Notes: a model not told the origin generated them from the sequence alone. 64,000 nucleotides of DNA from Burkholderia sp. OK233 (GCF_900230185.1 NZ_OCSR01000001.1:5518001-5582000), one strand, 5' to 3'; counted from the first letter of the stretch, positions 1 to 9,471 are shown. Made by a program: numbers and translations.

Positions 1-953
1 CCATACCCTATGCCGCCAAACTGGCGCGACGCAAGCGCGTGTTGAGGATGGGAAGGCAGTCCCGGAAACGCCACGAAGGCAACACGTGGATCCTTGTCGA
101 GGAATTCGGCGACCCTCTGCGCGGTAGATACGTGCTGAGCCAAACGCAGTGGCAAGGTCACTGAGCCTCGCATGATCAGCCACGCATTGAAAGGCGAGAT
201 TGAACCGCCCACATCGACAAGCGCATCGGCCTTCAGACGGCGAATCAATTCCGCGCGCCCGATCACGGCTCCGCCCATCGCATCGCCATGCCCGTTGATG
301 TACTTCGTCAGCGCATGAACCACGAAATCCGCGTCATTTTCAAGGCCTCGAAACATCGGCGGGGGCGTGAATGTTGCGTCGATCGACAGCATGGCGCCGG
401 CATCGTGTGCGATCTTTGCAAGCGTCTGGACCTCCGCCACCTTCGTAGTCGGATTGGCAATCGTCTCTGCGTGGATCAGCTTCGTGTTCGGGCGTACCGC
501 GTCGCGTACCGCAGCGAAATCGCTGATGTCCACGAACGTCGCTTCGATACCGTACCGTTGCGGAAGCAGGTCGCTGAAAAGACGCCAGACAGCCTCATAC
601 GTTACGTCGCTGACCACGACATGATCGCCACTTTTCAGGAAGGTGAAGAATATCGAATGCAACGCAGCAACGCCCGTGCTGAAAACGGCTGCATCCTCAC
701 CGCGCTCCATCGCGGCAAGCTCGCGCTCAAGGCAAAGCTGATTGTGGCCAGAATTGCGGGTATAGAACAGCGTTTGAGAATCCGACCAGTCGAGTGAAGA
801 CGGGTCATCGGGCAACTGGTACGAATTCGCCATCACGATCGGCGTACGGATCGCGCCCGTCGTGGCGTCAGTGACGTTCCCGGCATGCACGACCTGACTG
901 GCGAAAGAGAGGCTTGCCGGTTCGTCCTTATCAGGCCGTTGCTGAATGTTCAT
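1..953 (-). CDS. Cys/Met-metabolism PLP-dependent enzyme, 3' end beyond the left edge
   Basis: Translating the minus strand from the ATG at 951-953 gives about 317 open codons with no stop before the edge. The protein reads as a trans-sulfuration family member (cystathionine gamma-synthase / methionine gamma-lyase fold type I). It carries SGHNQLCLERELAAMERGED, then FSTGVAALHS, IHAETIANPT and ALTKYINGHGDAMGG. The Lys of the last motif is the expected Schiff-base residue binding pyridoxal phosphate. The start overlaps the end of the upstream aldehyde dehydrogenase gene by 23 bases, suggesting translational coupling. The exact reaction (lyase or synthase, and substrate) cannot be read from the sequence. 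The surrounding catabolic genes favour a degradative role, which is inference. Confidence 0.85.
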   Translation of the reverse strand, partial: MNIQQRPDKDEPASLSFASQVVHAGNVTDATTGAIRTPIVMANSYQLPDDPSSLDWSDSQTLFYTRNSGHNQLCLERELAAMERGEDAAVFSTGVAALHSIFFTFLKSGDHVVVSDVTYEAVWRLFSDLLPQRYGIEATFVDISDFAAVRDAVRPNTKLIHAETIANPTTKVAEVQTLAKIAHDAGAMLSIDATFTPPPMFRGLENDADFVVHALTKYINGHGDAMGGAVIGRAELIRRLKADALVDVGGSISPFNAWLIMRGSVTLPLRLAQHVSTAQRVAEFLDKDPRVAFVAFPGLPSHPQHALASRQFGGIGY

Positions 954-2370
954 GGTTGCCATATACCGCCTTCCTGATGCACACGACCTTCGGTTGAGTC
1001 ATTTCCTCGTACGCAAATCTGACACCTTCGCGGCCGAGGCTTCCGTACTTGAATCCCCCGAACGGCATGGCATCGAATCTGTAGTCGGACGAGTCGTTGA
1101 TCATGACCCCGCCAGCCTCCAGCCTGTCGGCCGCCTTGAGTGCGGCATGCAGATCATTTGTGAAGATGCCGGCGTGCAGACTGTATTCAGAACTGTTGGC
1201 GAGCGAGAGTGCCTCATCCAGCGTCTCAATCCGCTGAAGAACGACAACCGGGCTGAATATTTCCTGCTTCCACAGGTCGCATTCGAAGCTGACGTCCTCA
1301 AGTACCGTCGGCGCGTAAAGCGAACCGTCCTGAGTATTGCCGCACAGCAGTGTGGCTCCCTGACTGATCGCGGCATCCACCACGCGTCTCGTGCGAGCCG
1401 CTGACTGAGCCGTGATCATTGGCCCGACGTCCGTGTCAGTCAACGCGGGATTGCCCGTCTTGAGCACTTTGGTGCCGGCAACGAAACGCGTCCTGAACGC
1501 GTCATAGATGGACGACTGGACCAGAATGCGTTGCGTGCCAATACAGTTCTGGCCTGCGGCCCAGAAGGCTCCTGACACGCACGACGTAGCAGCGTCCTCG
1601 AGGTCGCAGTCGTTCAAAACGATGACGGGTGCATTACCGCCCAGATCCATCGCAAGTTTTTTGAGGCCTGCGGAGCTGGCTATTCTCTCTCCGGTTGCGA
1701 ATCCACCGGTAAACGAAATCATTCTGACGTCCCGTGACGAGACGAGTGCTTCGCCGAGCGCTGCGCCACCCGTCGCGACCGACACGACGTTCGGTGGCAT
1801 GCCGGCCGCCACCAGATATCCAACGAGCTTGATCGCCGATAGCGGCGTGAGTTCGGAGGGCTTGAGAACGACCGCATTGCCGCCGGCGATTGCCGGCCCG
1901 AGCTTATGCGCAACCAGGTTGAGTGGATCGTTGTACGGCGTGATGGCAACGATAATTCCGAGAGGCTCACGGGTGAACCATCCCTGGCGGTTTTCCGATC
2001 CACCGTACGCGTCGAACGGTACGACCTCACCTGCGTTTCGACGCGCCTCATCGGCGGATAGCTTGAGGGTGTTCACACACCGCAGCACTTCCTTCCGGGC
2101 CTGCTTGATCGTCTTACCCGCTTCCGCGACGATGAGACTCGCAAAGGCGTCGCTATCACGTTCCACGAGCGATGCGCAGGTTTCGAGCACACGAGCCCGT
2201 TCGTGACGGGACAGGTTACGGCAAACGCGCGCGCCCTCCTTCGCGGTCTGGATCAGCACTTGCGCGCCTTCCGGCGGAATGTTCACGACCGTGCCGACTT
2301 CGACGCCATCGAAGGGATTGGTGACCGAGATAAAGCCGGGCAATGAGTCAATGGGGAATGCGGAATTCAT
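931..2370 (-). CDS. NAD(P)-dependent aldehyde dehydrogenase
   Basis: This 479-residue ALDH-superfamily enzyme should oxidise an aldehyde to an acid. The Rossmann part contains ITPYNDPLNLVAHKLGPAIA and GGNAVVLKPSELTPLSA. The nucleophilic Cys lies in GQNCIGTQRI, and the C-terminal part has EIFSPVVV and MPFGGFKYGSLGREG. The general-base position, 34 residues before the Cys, is Asp (MDLGGN) instead of the usual Glu. The ATG at 2368-2370 is chosen because family homology begins there; upstream in-frame codons are low-complexity and Arg-rich. It sits between phzF and the Cys/Met PLP gene, all on the minus strand. The aldehyde substrate is unknown. The cysteine context resembles phosphonate/lactaldehyde-type ALDHs. 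Confidence 0.9.
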   Translation of the reverse strand: MNSAFPIDSLPGFISVTNPFDGVEVGTVVNIPPEGAQVLIQTAKEGARVCRNLSRHERARVLETCASLVERDSDAFASLIVAEAGKTIKQARKEVLRCVNTLKLSADEARRNAGEVVPFDAYGGSENRQGWFTREPLGIIVAITPYNDPLNLVAHKLGPAIAGGNAVVLKPSELTPLSAIKLVGYLVAAGMPPNVVSVATGGAALGEALVSSRDVRMISFTGGFATGERIASSAGLKKLAMDLGGNAPVIVLNDCDLEDAATSCVSGAFWAAGQNCIGTQRILVQSSIYDAFRTRFVAGTKVLKTGNPALTDTDVGPMITAQSAARTRRVVDAAISQGATLLCGNTQDGSLYAPTVLEDVSFECDLWKQEIFSPVVVLQRIETLDEALSLANSSEYSLHAGIFTNDLHAALKAADRLEAGGVMINDSSDYRFDAMPFGGFKYGSLGREGVRFAYEEMTQPKVVCIRKAVYGNHEHSATA

Positions 2371-2461
2371 TTCGAAGCGCCTGCGTCCTTTCTTGCGAAT
2401 GCGAATAATGTCGGAAACCAACGCGCAAGCCGTTTCTGCGCGTCTCGCGTCCGGTCCGTGT

Positions 2462-3340
2462 CTAGAGCGTAAGCGAGCCTTCCACAGATGTGACGCAGGC
2501 ACCGCCCACGCGCACATTTCCGTTCGCATCCACGCTCACCTTGATTCGTCCATCTCGACCGACGCACCGTCCCTGAGCAGCCACGTAATCTGTTCCGCCT
2601 GCCGGCAACAGGCCACGCTGCCACTGGAAGGCCGCCACGCTGCCGTTGCCGCTTCCGCAGACAGGATCCTCCTCCACCCCGCAGGACGGCGCGAAGGTAC
2701 GCACTTCGATTGCCGCATCGTCTCCATGCTCGCGGGTGCCGAAAACGGTCAGGCCCGTGACGCCGAGGCGGCGCTCGAGTTCCGCCAACCGTGCGAAATC
2801 CGGCTGAAGATTGAGTACGGAGGCGGCATCGTTCAGATGCGCCACAATCCAGATGGCGCCAACATTCACGATACCTGGCGCAGTCTTGAGGTCCACTTTG
2901 CAGCCGAGGATAAGCTCCAGCTCCGCCACATCTGCCGCGTGCAGCGGCTCCAACTTCGCAGGCGGCAGGTTGAACGTGAGCTGGCGGTCTGTGCCTCGCT
3001 CCTCGAGCGTCAATTCAACGAGGCCGATGCCGCATTGTTGAATCAATCGACCGTTTTCGCGCGGTGTGACACGCCCCGCTTCCACGATGGCGTGAGCACT
3101 ACCCAGAGTTGGATGTCCTGCGAAGGGAAGCTCACTACGCGGCGTGAAGATCCTCAAAAGATAGTCGGCTCCGGCTGTCGTGGGCGGAAGGACAAATGTC
3201 GTTTCTGACAGGTTGGTCCAGCGCGCGACAGCTTGCATCGCGTCAGTGGTCAAGCCCTCAGCGTCCAATACCACGGCCACCGGATTGCCGAGAAGCGGCT
3301 TCGCGGTGAAGACGTCAACCACTTTATAAGATCGTTTCAT
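2462..3340 (-). CDS. PhzF-family epimerase/isomerase
   Basis: A 292-residue protein with the two-lobed PhzF fold. The N-lobe has VVDVFTAKPLLGNPVAVVLD, the catalytic-glutamate region LSETTFV and the FAGHPTLGSAHA turn. The C-lobe has EEDPVCGSGNGSVAAF. PhzF proteins isomerise or epimerise small carboxylic or amino acids without a cofactor. The start at 3340 is preceded by GAGGCGA at good spacing. It is the first gene after the conserved 64-bp regulatory block at 3402-3465, with the ALDH and PLP enzyme downstream on the same strand, so it probably heads that operon. The substrate cannot be assigned. Confidence 0.88.
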   Translation of the reverse strand: MKRSYKVVDVFTAKPLLGNPVAVVLDAEGLTTDAMQAVARWTNLSETTFVLPPTTAGADYLLRIFTPRSELPFAGHPTLGSAHAIVEAGRVTPRENGRLIQQCGIGLVELTLEERGTDRQLTFNLPPAKLEPLHAADVAELELILGCKVDLKTAPGIVNVGAIWIVAHLNDAASVLNLQPDFARLAELERRLGVTGLTVFGTREHGDDAAIEVRTFAPSCGVEEDPVCGSGNGSVAAFQWQRGLLPAGGTDYVAAQGRCVGRDGRIKVSVDANGNVRVGGACVTSVEGSLTL

Positions 3341-3401
3341 ATTCGCCTCGTCTGACTCGCGTGGACATCTGGGCATTCTTTAGATGCAAGTGCAACACAT
3401 A

Positions 3402-3465
3402 CATCGTAGCGCGTGCCGCCCAACCATAACAGTCACAGTTTTTCGCTCATTCGACCAATACAATT
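3402..3465. promoter_or_regulatory. Shared 64-bp promoter/operator block, copy 1
   Basis: This block aligns without gaps to 13435-13498, with 51 of 64 bases identical by eye. Both copies have CATCGTAGCGC at the left, then ACCATAACAGTCACA. They also share a direct repeat: CACAGTT at 3434 and TACAATT at 3459 here, CACAATT twice in the other copy, always 25 bp apart. It lies 62 bp upstream of the phzF start. The twin lies beside a MocR-family regulator gene. Direct-repeat operators are typical of MocR proteins, so it is probably the binding site of that regulator (inference). Confidence 0.6.
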
Positions 3466-3489
3466 TCGCCCCGCGGGAATGGCCAGCGC

Positions 3490-4792
3490 TCAACGGTTGA
3501 CGACCCGCTTCGGCATTGCCAGCGCCAGCACACAACCCAGCAGCAGGCAGATACCGAACGTGATGACACCCGCGCCCACGCTATGTGTCCGATCTTTCAG
3601 CCAGCCAAGGAAATAGGTACTCGCAAAGCCTCCAAGGTTGGCAATCGAGCACGCGAATGCAATACCGGCGGCAGCTGCCGTGCCGCGAAGAAACGTTGAC
3701 GGAAGCGCCCAGATCACCGGCATCGCCGCCGCTGCCCCGGCGTTTGCTATCGAAAGAAGGATGACGATGGCGGCCACGCTACCCGAAAAAAAAGCACTTG
3801 CGATCAGGCCAAACGCTGACCACAGCAAGGGCACGGCGACATGCCAGCGACGCTCCCGGAACCGGTCGGAACTGATCCCGGTTAGCAGAACCATGACAAC
3901 CGCCAACCCATTCGGGATCGCCATCAGGGCGCCGATCTCGATCGCACTTCTCGCGCCGGCATCGCGCAGCATCGTGGGCATCCAGAAACTTATCGAATAG
4001 AAGCAGAGCAGTACGCAGAGGTCGAGGTAACCCACCACCCATACTTTCGGATTGGTAAACGCCTGAGCCAGTCGATGCTCCTTCTTCTCCTCCCGATCGA
4101 TTCCGATGTCCCGCTTTAGCCGCGCGAGTTCGGCAGCGCTGAGAAAACGCGCACCCTGGTGCGTTTTCGGCAGGAAGATATAAACGAGCACACCGAGCAG
4201 CACGGAAGGCATTGCTTCCAGCGCGAACAACCACTGCCAGCCTCGCAAGCCATGCACGCCGTCAAAGATCGACAGGATCCAGCCTGAGAGCGGCGCGCCG
4301 ATCAGACTCGACAGCGGCAAGCCCACCATGAAGAGTGCGACGATCCGGCCGCGCCGCGCGTCCGGAAACCAGTAGGTGAGATAAAGCAGCGCGCCGGGCA
4401 GGAACCCGGCTTCCGCCACCCCCAGCAGGAAACGCACAACATAGAACTGCCCGGGCGTCTTCACGAACATCGTCAGCCCTGAAAGCACGCCCCATGTGAC
4501 GATGGAAGCGGGCGCCGACTTTCTCCAGGATCAGGTTGCTGGGCACTTCAAACAGGATGTAGCCGACAAAAAACAGTCCGGCACCGAGTCCGTACACCGT
4601 TTCGCTAAATCCGAGAGAATCGAGCATCTGCAGCTTGGCAATGCCCACATTCACGCGATCCAGAAATGCGGCAAAGAAGCATAGACCCAGGAATGGGGCG
4701 AGCCGCCATGTGAGCTTGCGATAGAGACTGCGCCCGGTCGGGGCGTCGTCTTCAAGGTCACAGGAGGGGATGTTCAGGGGAGACGTCGACAT
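3490..4792 (-). pseudogene. MFS transporter (anion:cation symporter type), frameshifted
   Basis: The first 90 or so residues (FLGLCFFAAFLDRVNVGIAK, then EVPSNLILEKVGAR) are the start of a phthalate/tartrate/glucarate-type MFS permease. The rest, from WGVLSGLTMF to the stop at 3490, lies in another frame. The switch is near 4501-4512. Family members have about five more codons between VGAR and VTWG, so a deletion of roughly 13-14 bases explains the frameshift. Otherwise all twelve membrane segments appear recoverable. The start ATG is at 4790-4792. It sits between phzF and the second ALDH and probably once imported the substrate of this cluster. A sequencing error cannot be excluded. Confidence 0.8.
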
Positions 4793-4858
4793 GTTGTATC
4801 CTGGAAGAGGGCATGGAAGACGCGTTTCGCAGCCTTCAGCGAAACGGGCGACCGGGCT

Positions 4859-6340
4859 TCACGAATAGCTGATCACGAGCAGCTTGATTTCCGACATCTC
4901 GTCCATCGCGTACCGGGTGCCCTCACGGCCGGTGCCGGATTCCTTCCAGCCGCCGAAAGGCATGTTGTCGATGCGATAGATCGGAACGTCATTGATCATC
5001 AGTCCGCCGACATCCCATTTCTCCAGCGCCCGGAACGCGCGCTGCAGGTCTCGCGTGAACAGGCCGCCCTGCAAGCCGTAGCGCGAGTCGTTTGCGCGCT
5101 CGACGGCTTCGTCGAATGTGCGATAGCTGTTGAGCGTGAGTACGGGTCCGAAGATTTCCTCGTCCTCGACCAGCATTCCGCGTTGGGTATGCGCCAGCAC
5201 GGTCGGCTGCACGACTGCGCCGACACGCGGGCCACCGGCCAGCAAACGCGCGCCGCCGGTCAGCGCTGCGTCTATCCAGCCCTGGATGCGGATCGCCGAT
5301 TTCTCGTCGATAACCGGACCCACGTCGATGCCCTCTTCCATCGGATCGCCGACCTTGCACGCACGTACCTTGTCGAGCAGTCTGGCCTCGAACTGGGCCC
5401 GTACCTCTTCATGCACGAGAATGCGCTGTACGCCAATGCAATACTGCCCCCCGAACACCACGCCGCCGCGAACACAACGCGCCGCCGCGAGGTCCAGATC
5501 CGCGTCTTCCGCCACGATCACCGTGCCGTTGCCGCCGAGCTCAAGCGCGACTTTCTTGTGGCCTGCGATCGATTTGATATGCCAGCCGACCTTGGCACTG
5601 CCGGTGAAGGTCACCATTGCGAAGCGGTCGTCCCGGACCATCGACTCCGCAAGGGGAATACTGCAGTGACACACCTCCAGCGCACCCTCGGGCAGGCCCG
5701 CATCGCGCATGACCTCCTGCAGCAGAAGGCTGGTAAGGGGTGTTTGCGGTGCGGGCTTCAGCACGACGGCATTGCCTACCGCAATCGCCGGCGCGACTTT
5801 GTGCAGGACGAGATTGAGCGGAAAATTGAATGGTGAGATTGCCAGGATGAGGCCAATCGGAAAGCGCCTTGCAAGCCCCACACGACGGCGCATGTCTGCC
5901 AGCTTGTCGAGATCGAGACTGGACAATTCCGTAGCGCTGCCGCTGGCATCGGTGGTCTGGTATTCGAAAACGCCCGCATCGACATCGAGCGGCACTTCTT
6001 CACCATGACTGCGCCTCGCTTCGGCAGCCGCGTTACGCAAGTTGAAGATGCCACGCGAAACCTCACCGCGTGCATCGTACAAGGGCTTGCCCGACTCCGC
6101 CGCGATCGTGCGCACGAACTCATCGCGCCGTGTTTCGATCAGGTCCGCCGCGCGTTGCAGAATATCCGCGCGTGCGAATCGAGGCAGTTGGCGCATGATC
6201 TCAAATGCGGCTTGTGCTCTCTCGATTGATCGCTCGACTGCGTCCGCATCAGCAATCGGCATATGACCAACCACAGCGCCGTCATAGGGACTGCGTACAG
6301 CGTCGGTAGGTTGGGTTTTCGTCTCAATGTAATATTTCAT
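4859..6340 (-). CDS. NAD(P)-dependent aldehyde dehydrogenase
   Basis: This complete 493-residue ALDH is a paralogue of the enzyme at 931-2370. It has ISPFNFPLNLVLHKVAPAIA, the general-base Glu in LELGGN, the catalytic Cys in GGQYCIGVQRI, EIFGPVL, and MPFGGWKESGTGREG. The minus-strand ATG at 6338-6340 begins directly with MKYYIETKT. A loop rich in Ser, Thr and Asp around residues 120-150 (ASGSATELSSLDLDKLADM) is longer than in many relatives. It lies between the aspartate-dehydrogenase-like gene and the broken MFS gene in the same direction, so co-transcription is likely. The substrate is not inferable. Confidence 0.92.
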   Translation of the reverse strand: MKYYIETKTQPTDAVRSPYDGAVVGHMPIADADAVERSIERAQAAFEIMRQLPRFARADILQRAADLIETRRDEFVRTIAAESGKPLYDARGEVSRGIFNLRNAAAEARRSHGEEVPLDVDAGVFEYQTTDASGSATELSSLDLDKLADMRRRVGLARRFPIGLILAISPFNFPLNLVLHKVAPAIAVGNAVVLKPAPQTPLTSLLLQEVMRDAGLPEGALEVCHCSIPLAESMVRDDRFAMVTFTGSAKVGWHIKSIAGHKKVALELGGNGTVIVAEDADLDLAAARCVRGGVVFGGQYCIGVQRILVHEEVRAQFEARLLDKVRACKVGDPMEEGIDVGPVIDEKSAIRIQGWIDAALTGGARLLAGGPRVGAVVQPTVLAHTQRGMLVEDEEIFGPVLTLNSYRTFDEAVERANDSRYGLQGGLFTRDLQRAFRALEKWDVGGLMINDVPIYRIDNMPFGGWKESGTGREGTRYAMDEMSEIKLLVISYS

Positions 6341-6425
6341 TTGGCATCCTTATCTATAATCGGTGCTTCTATTCGTGGTCGCTCACTTCGAATCCACGCG
6401 GGGTTCCAACGAGAAGTGTTCTCGC

Positions 6426-7229
6426 CTAGGCGACGACCAGGGTCTGGTTGAGGTCTGCGATCGCACGTACGAGACTGCACGGCGCCAGCATCGAGGTTTT
6501 GGGATTGCTCGGCAGGGTCTTGCCCGTGACCGCAATGTCGATGTGGCCAAAATCGCCTTCTGCCTTGATCCGGTGCGTGTTGCCGGTGGCAAGCGGATCG
6601 ACATACAGCACCACCCTGGTCCGATCGAAGCCGACGCCGGCGAGCGCGACCGCAGCGGCCACGTTGGCGTTCTGCGGAAAGAGGCGCGCCGCATCTCGCG
6701 CCGTGCCTTCATAGATGGCGGTCGGCCTCGCGATGTCGTCGAGCACAACCAGCGCTTCGGCAGGCGTGCCCCGCCAGGCGCCCGGCGCCTTGTGCGACTC
6801 ATACCGCACCTCGCGCAGGCCTGCGAACTTTGCCGCTCCAAGCGCGTCGAGCCCGCCCAGCGCCCCGGAAGGAATGCGCAGACGTGCCCCTGCGGCGGTC
6901 GCGCTATCGATCAATAGCGTCTCGAGCGTGGGATCCGCCAACGCACCGACCGAGGCGACGAGCATGTCGCGCCCTGCCGCCAGGATGGAGGGGCCCAGGT
7001 TGCGTAACGCTTCGTGGCCTGCACATTCGACAACGAGGTCGAGATCGCTATCAAGGAAGTCGCCAACGCTATCGACAACCCGGGCGCCGGCGTCGAGCGC
7101 CCTGCGCGCCCCCTCGCGATGTGTGTCCCGTTCATAGACAGCCACGACACGGACGGCGGGTGCGTACCGGCTCAGCAAGTCGTACAGCAGGCTGCCAATG
7201 GCGCCGCATCCTATCAATCCAACATTCAT
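6426..7229 (-). CDS. nadX: L-aspartate dehydrogenase-like enzyme
   Basis: At 267 residues it has the normal length for aspartate dehydrogenases, which interconvert L-aspartate and iminoaspartate/oxaloacetate plus ammonia with NAD(P). The N-terminal dinucleotide motif is GLIGCGAIG. Further signatures are SHKAPGAWRGTPAEAL, FPQNANVAAAVALAG and ATGNTHRI, the last holding the conserved His. The start at 7229 is chosen because GLIGCGAIG begins three codons later and GAGGGACAG precedes it. No NAD-biosynthesis gene is near. The neighbours are ALDHs and PLP enzymes, so a catabolic role toward an amino acid is more likely than NAD supply (inference). Confidence 0.85.
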   Translation of the reverse strand: MNVGLIGCGAIGSLLYDLLSRYAPAVRVVAVYERDTHREGARRALDAGARVVDSVGDFLDSDLDLVVECAGHEALRNLGPSILAAGRDMLVASVGALADPTLETLLIDSATAAGARLRIPSGALGGLDALGAAKFAGLREVRYESHKAPGAWRGTPAEALVVLDDIARPTAIYEGTARDAARLFPQNANVAAAVALAGVGFDRTRVVLYVDPLATGNTHRIKAEGDFGHIDIAVTGKTLPSNPKTSMLAPCSLVRAIADLNQTLVVA

Positions 7230-7370
7230 CCTGTCCCTCACCCGGTTCGTGGTGCTCGGACTCGGCCCCACGTGATGAATGCATTAGATGGGATACAAAT
7301 TTCCCGGGGAAGGTGCTCGAAGTGACGTCTACCGTCACAAAAACAGAACACTGCGACTGCGGGTGGATGC

Positions 7371-8279
7371 TCAGGGAAACTGGCGGCTTGTCCTGAGACG
7401 CCGGATCAGAAGGTCGAGAAAACGCTGTGCCGCGACCGACAGTTGTCGCCCGCGAAAGCTGATCACGTCGATGGTCGCCGACCCGGAATCGCGCTCGTCC
7501 AGCGGTACTGCCCGTAACCATCCGTGAGCCGTCTCCTGCTCGAGGGTAAGCGGCGGCATGAAGCTGACAATATCCGATTGCCTGACGAGGTTCTTGATAA
7601 CCTGCAGTGAGTTCGCTTCAATCGCAACCTGAAGCGCGATATTCGCCCGTTCGGCGGCTTTTTCAATCAGATAGCGAATGCCGAATGTCCGCGCCGGCAA
7701 CGCAACCCTCGCGTTACCCAGTTCGGACATGGACACTGCTTTCCGGCCGGCTAGTGGATGCTCCGGCCGGCATATCAGCTGAAACGGCTGGGTTGAGCGG
7801 CCATGAAGACTGATGTCATCGCGATTGAGGACATTGAAGGCCATTCCAATCTCGGCGCGATGATCGACAAGCGCGTCGACAATCTGTGCGGTTCCGCAGA
7901 CCTCGAGATGGACAGCAATACCCGGGTGGTCACGCGAGAACTCCGTGATCAGGTCGGGCATGAAGCTGTGTACGGCAGCTTCGACCAGCGCGATCCGGAC
8001 CACACCATGGCGCAATGAGCTCAGGTCGTCCATTGCAGCGTGTAACTGCTCGACGTGGCGTGTGTTGGCGTTCACGTAGTCGAGCAATAGCTGGCCGGCT
8101 GCGGTTAGCGTCGCGCCGCGCGGTGAGCGGTCGAACAACGCAGCGCCGAGTTCCTTTTCCAGGTTGCTGATCTGTTTGCTGATCGCGCTGGGTGCGACAA
8201 AGAACGTCTCTGAAGCATGTCTTAGTGAACCCGTGCGCGCGACTTCGGCGAAATACCTGAGTGACTGGGGCTGGATCAT
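7371..8279 (-). CDS. LysR-family transcriptional regulator
   Basis: This 302-residue LysR protein has an N-terminal winged helix-turn-helix (SLRYFAEVARTGSLRHASET, then SAISKQISNLEKELG) and a periplasmic-binding-like effector domain from about residue 90. It is encoded in the same direction as the downstream aspartate-dehydrogenase/ALDH genes rather than divergently. The 141-bp gap to nadX leaves room for a promoter. The obvious targets are the flanking catabolic genes. The effector is unknown. Confidence 0.9.
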   Translation of the reverse strand: MIQPQSLRYFAEVARTGSLRHASETFFVAPSAISKQISNLEKELGAALFDRSPRGATLTAAGQLLLDYVNANTRHVEQLHAAMDDLSSLRHGVVRIALVEAAVHSFMPDLITEFSRDHPGIAVHLEVCGTAQIVDALVDHRAEIGMAFNVLNRDDISLHGRSTQPFQLICRPEHPLAGRKAVSMSELGNARVALPARTFGIRYLIEKAAERANIALQVAIEANSLQVIKNLVRQSDIVSFMPPLTLEQETAHGWLRAVPLDERDSGSATIDVISFRGRQLSVAAQRFLDLLIRRLRTSRQFP

Positions 8280-8423
8280 GATGTCATGTCCGTGCGGCGG
8301 ATCGCCGGGCCGGCGCGTAGTGTCGTCGACGCAGATGGATTCTGTGCCGGAGGTATGGCGATCAGGCGTTGCACGGGCGTCCGCCGACGCCCGGCAGGGT
8401 GCATCATTCCGCTCAGGCTGCGT

Positions 8424-9140
8424 TCAGGTCGCACTGACGCTGTCGAGTTCCGTCTGTGTGAGCCCGTACTTTGCCATACGGGCACGGTGATCAGCCGAAC
8501 CGAGGAACTTGCGAAGTTGCTCGTTCACCGCCTGCAGAAGGTCAGGATTGCTCCTGCTGAACGAGAACGCGCCGACAGGTGCTCCGCCTTCCTTGCTCTT
8601 TTCGTGTGCGACCACTTCCAGTTCATTATTGGCACTGGCAAGGACACGGCTTCCAACCGCGGTGCTCGCGTATGCATCGATTCTTCCCGCGAGCAGCGCG
8701 TCGATCGCGTCGGTTTGGTCCCTGAACGCCACGATCTGGCTATCGTTCACGCCGGACGACTTTGCAGAGTCGAACTGAACCGTCCCGGCGACGATCCCAA
8801 GCCGCGCGTCGTTGCGTGCCGCGACGGCCCCGTAGCTCGTCAGCGCTTTCGGATTGCCCTGACGAAGCAGGAATCCATCGGCCAGCGCCCAGACCGGCAC
8901 GCTGAACGCAACACGCTCGGCGCGCTCAGCGGTCACGAAAATGGGTACGTTCATGTCCCACCGGCCTTCCTGCACGCCCGGTAGAAGTTCTTCGAACGAG
9001 GTCAACTGATATTCGATGGAGGTCACACCGATCGCCCGAAGCACCACCTCGGCCAGTTCGATGTCGGCGCCCGTCGCCGAATGATCTTCACCCGTCCAGT
9101 AGAACGGCGGTTCCTCGAGATATGCAATTCTTATTTTCAT
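8424..9140 (-). CDS. Family 3 solute-binding protein without a signal peptide
   Basis: The 238-residue product matches the bacterial extracellular solute-binding family 3 (polar amino acids). It has GADIELAEVVLRAIG, FVTAERAERVAFSVPV, GIVAGTVQFDSA and IDALLAGRIDAYAST. The ATG at 9138-9140 is preferred because GGAG lies seven bases upstream; an alternative start is at 9155. From either start the mature domain begins at once (MKIRIAYLEEPPF), with no hydrophobic signal segment or lipobox. No permease or ATPase gene is adjacent. It may be a cytoplasmic sensor or enzyme-like derivative, or a gene that has lost its export signal. Confidence 0.8.
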   Translation of the reverse strand: MKIRIAYLEEPPFYWTGEDHSATGADIELAEVVLRAIGVTSIEYQLTSFEELLPGVQEGRWDMNVPIFVTAERAERVAFSVPVWALADGFLLRQGNPKALTSYGAVAARNDARLGIVAGTVQFDSAKSSGVNDSQIVAFRDQTDAIDALLAGRIDAYASTAVGSRVLASANNELEVVAHEKSKEGGAPVGAFSFSRSNPDLLQAVNEQLRKFLGSADHRARMAKYGLTQTELDSVSAT

Positions 9141-9200
9141 AGCTGTGCTCCACATGTCCAGCAGTTAAGATTCCGGTCGCCCGCCGTTGGGCGTGGCGAT

Positions 9201-9471
9201 TCATTTATGCATCGATGAAACGGCTGCCTGAACCGCGCAGCGCTGTGAACCGAGCCCCTCGATTCCGCAAGTGATGATGTCGCCTTCCTTCAGATAGTCT
9301 GGCTCTGGCTTGTTGTATGCAACGCCGTGAGGCGTTCCAGTCAGGATGAGATCGCCAGGTAACAAGGTCATGAATTCACTTAGATGGGCAATGATCCGGC
9401 TGACGGAAAACACCATTCTGCTGGTACGGCTTTCCTGCCGAGGCACATCATTTTTTTGCAACCAGATCCTA
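9201..9471 (-). pseudogene. FAH-family hydrolase, 3' part, separated by two insertion sequences
   Basis: This is the C-terminal part of a fumarylacetoacetate-hydrolase-family protein (FMTLLPGDLILTGTPHGVAY, then the stop at 9201). Joined to 11477-12068 with the shared TA counted once, it restores an uninterrupted frame of 287 codons including stop. The junction reads LDLRIWLQKNDV. FAH-fold enzymes cleave or decarboxylate beta-keto or enol acids at a metal site. The piece here has no start and cannot be expressed alone. Confidence 0.9.

Noticed and set aside
288..797. Plus-strand open frames of 169 and 85 codons
   Set aside because: They lie opposite the PLP enzyme gene, which has clear family motifs; no homology in the plus frames.
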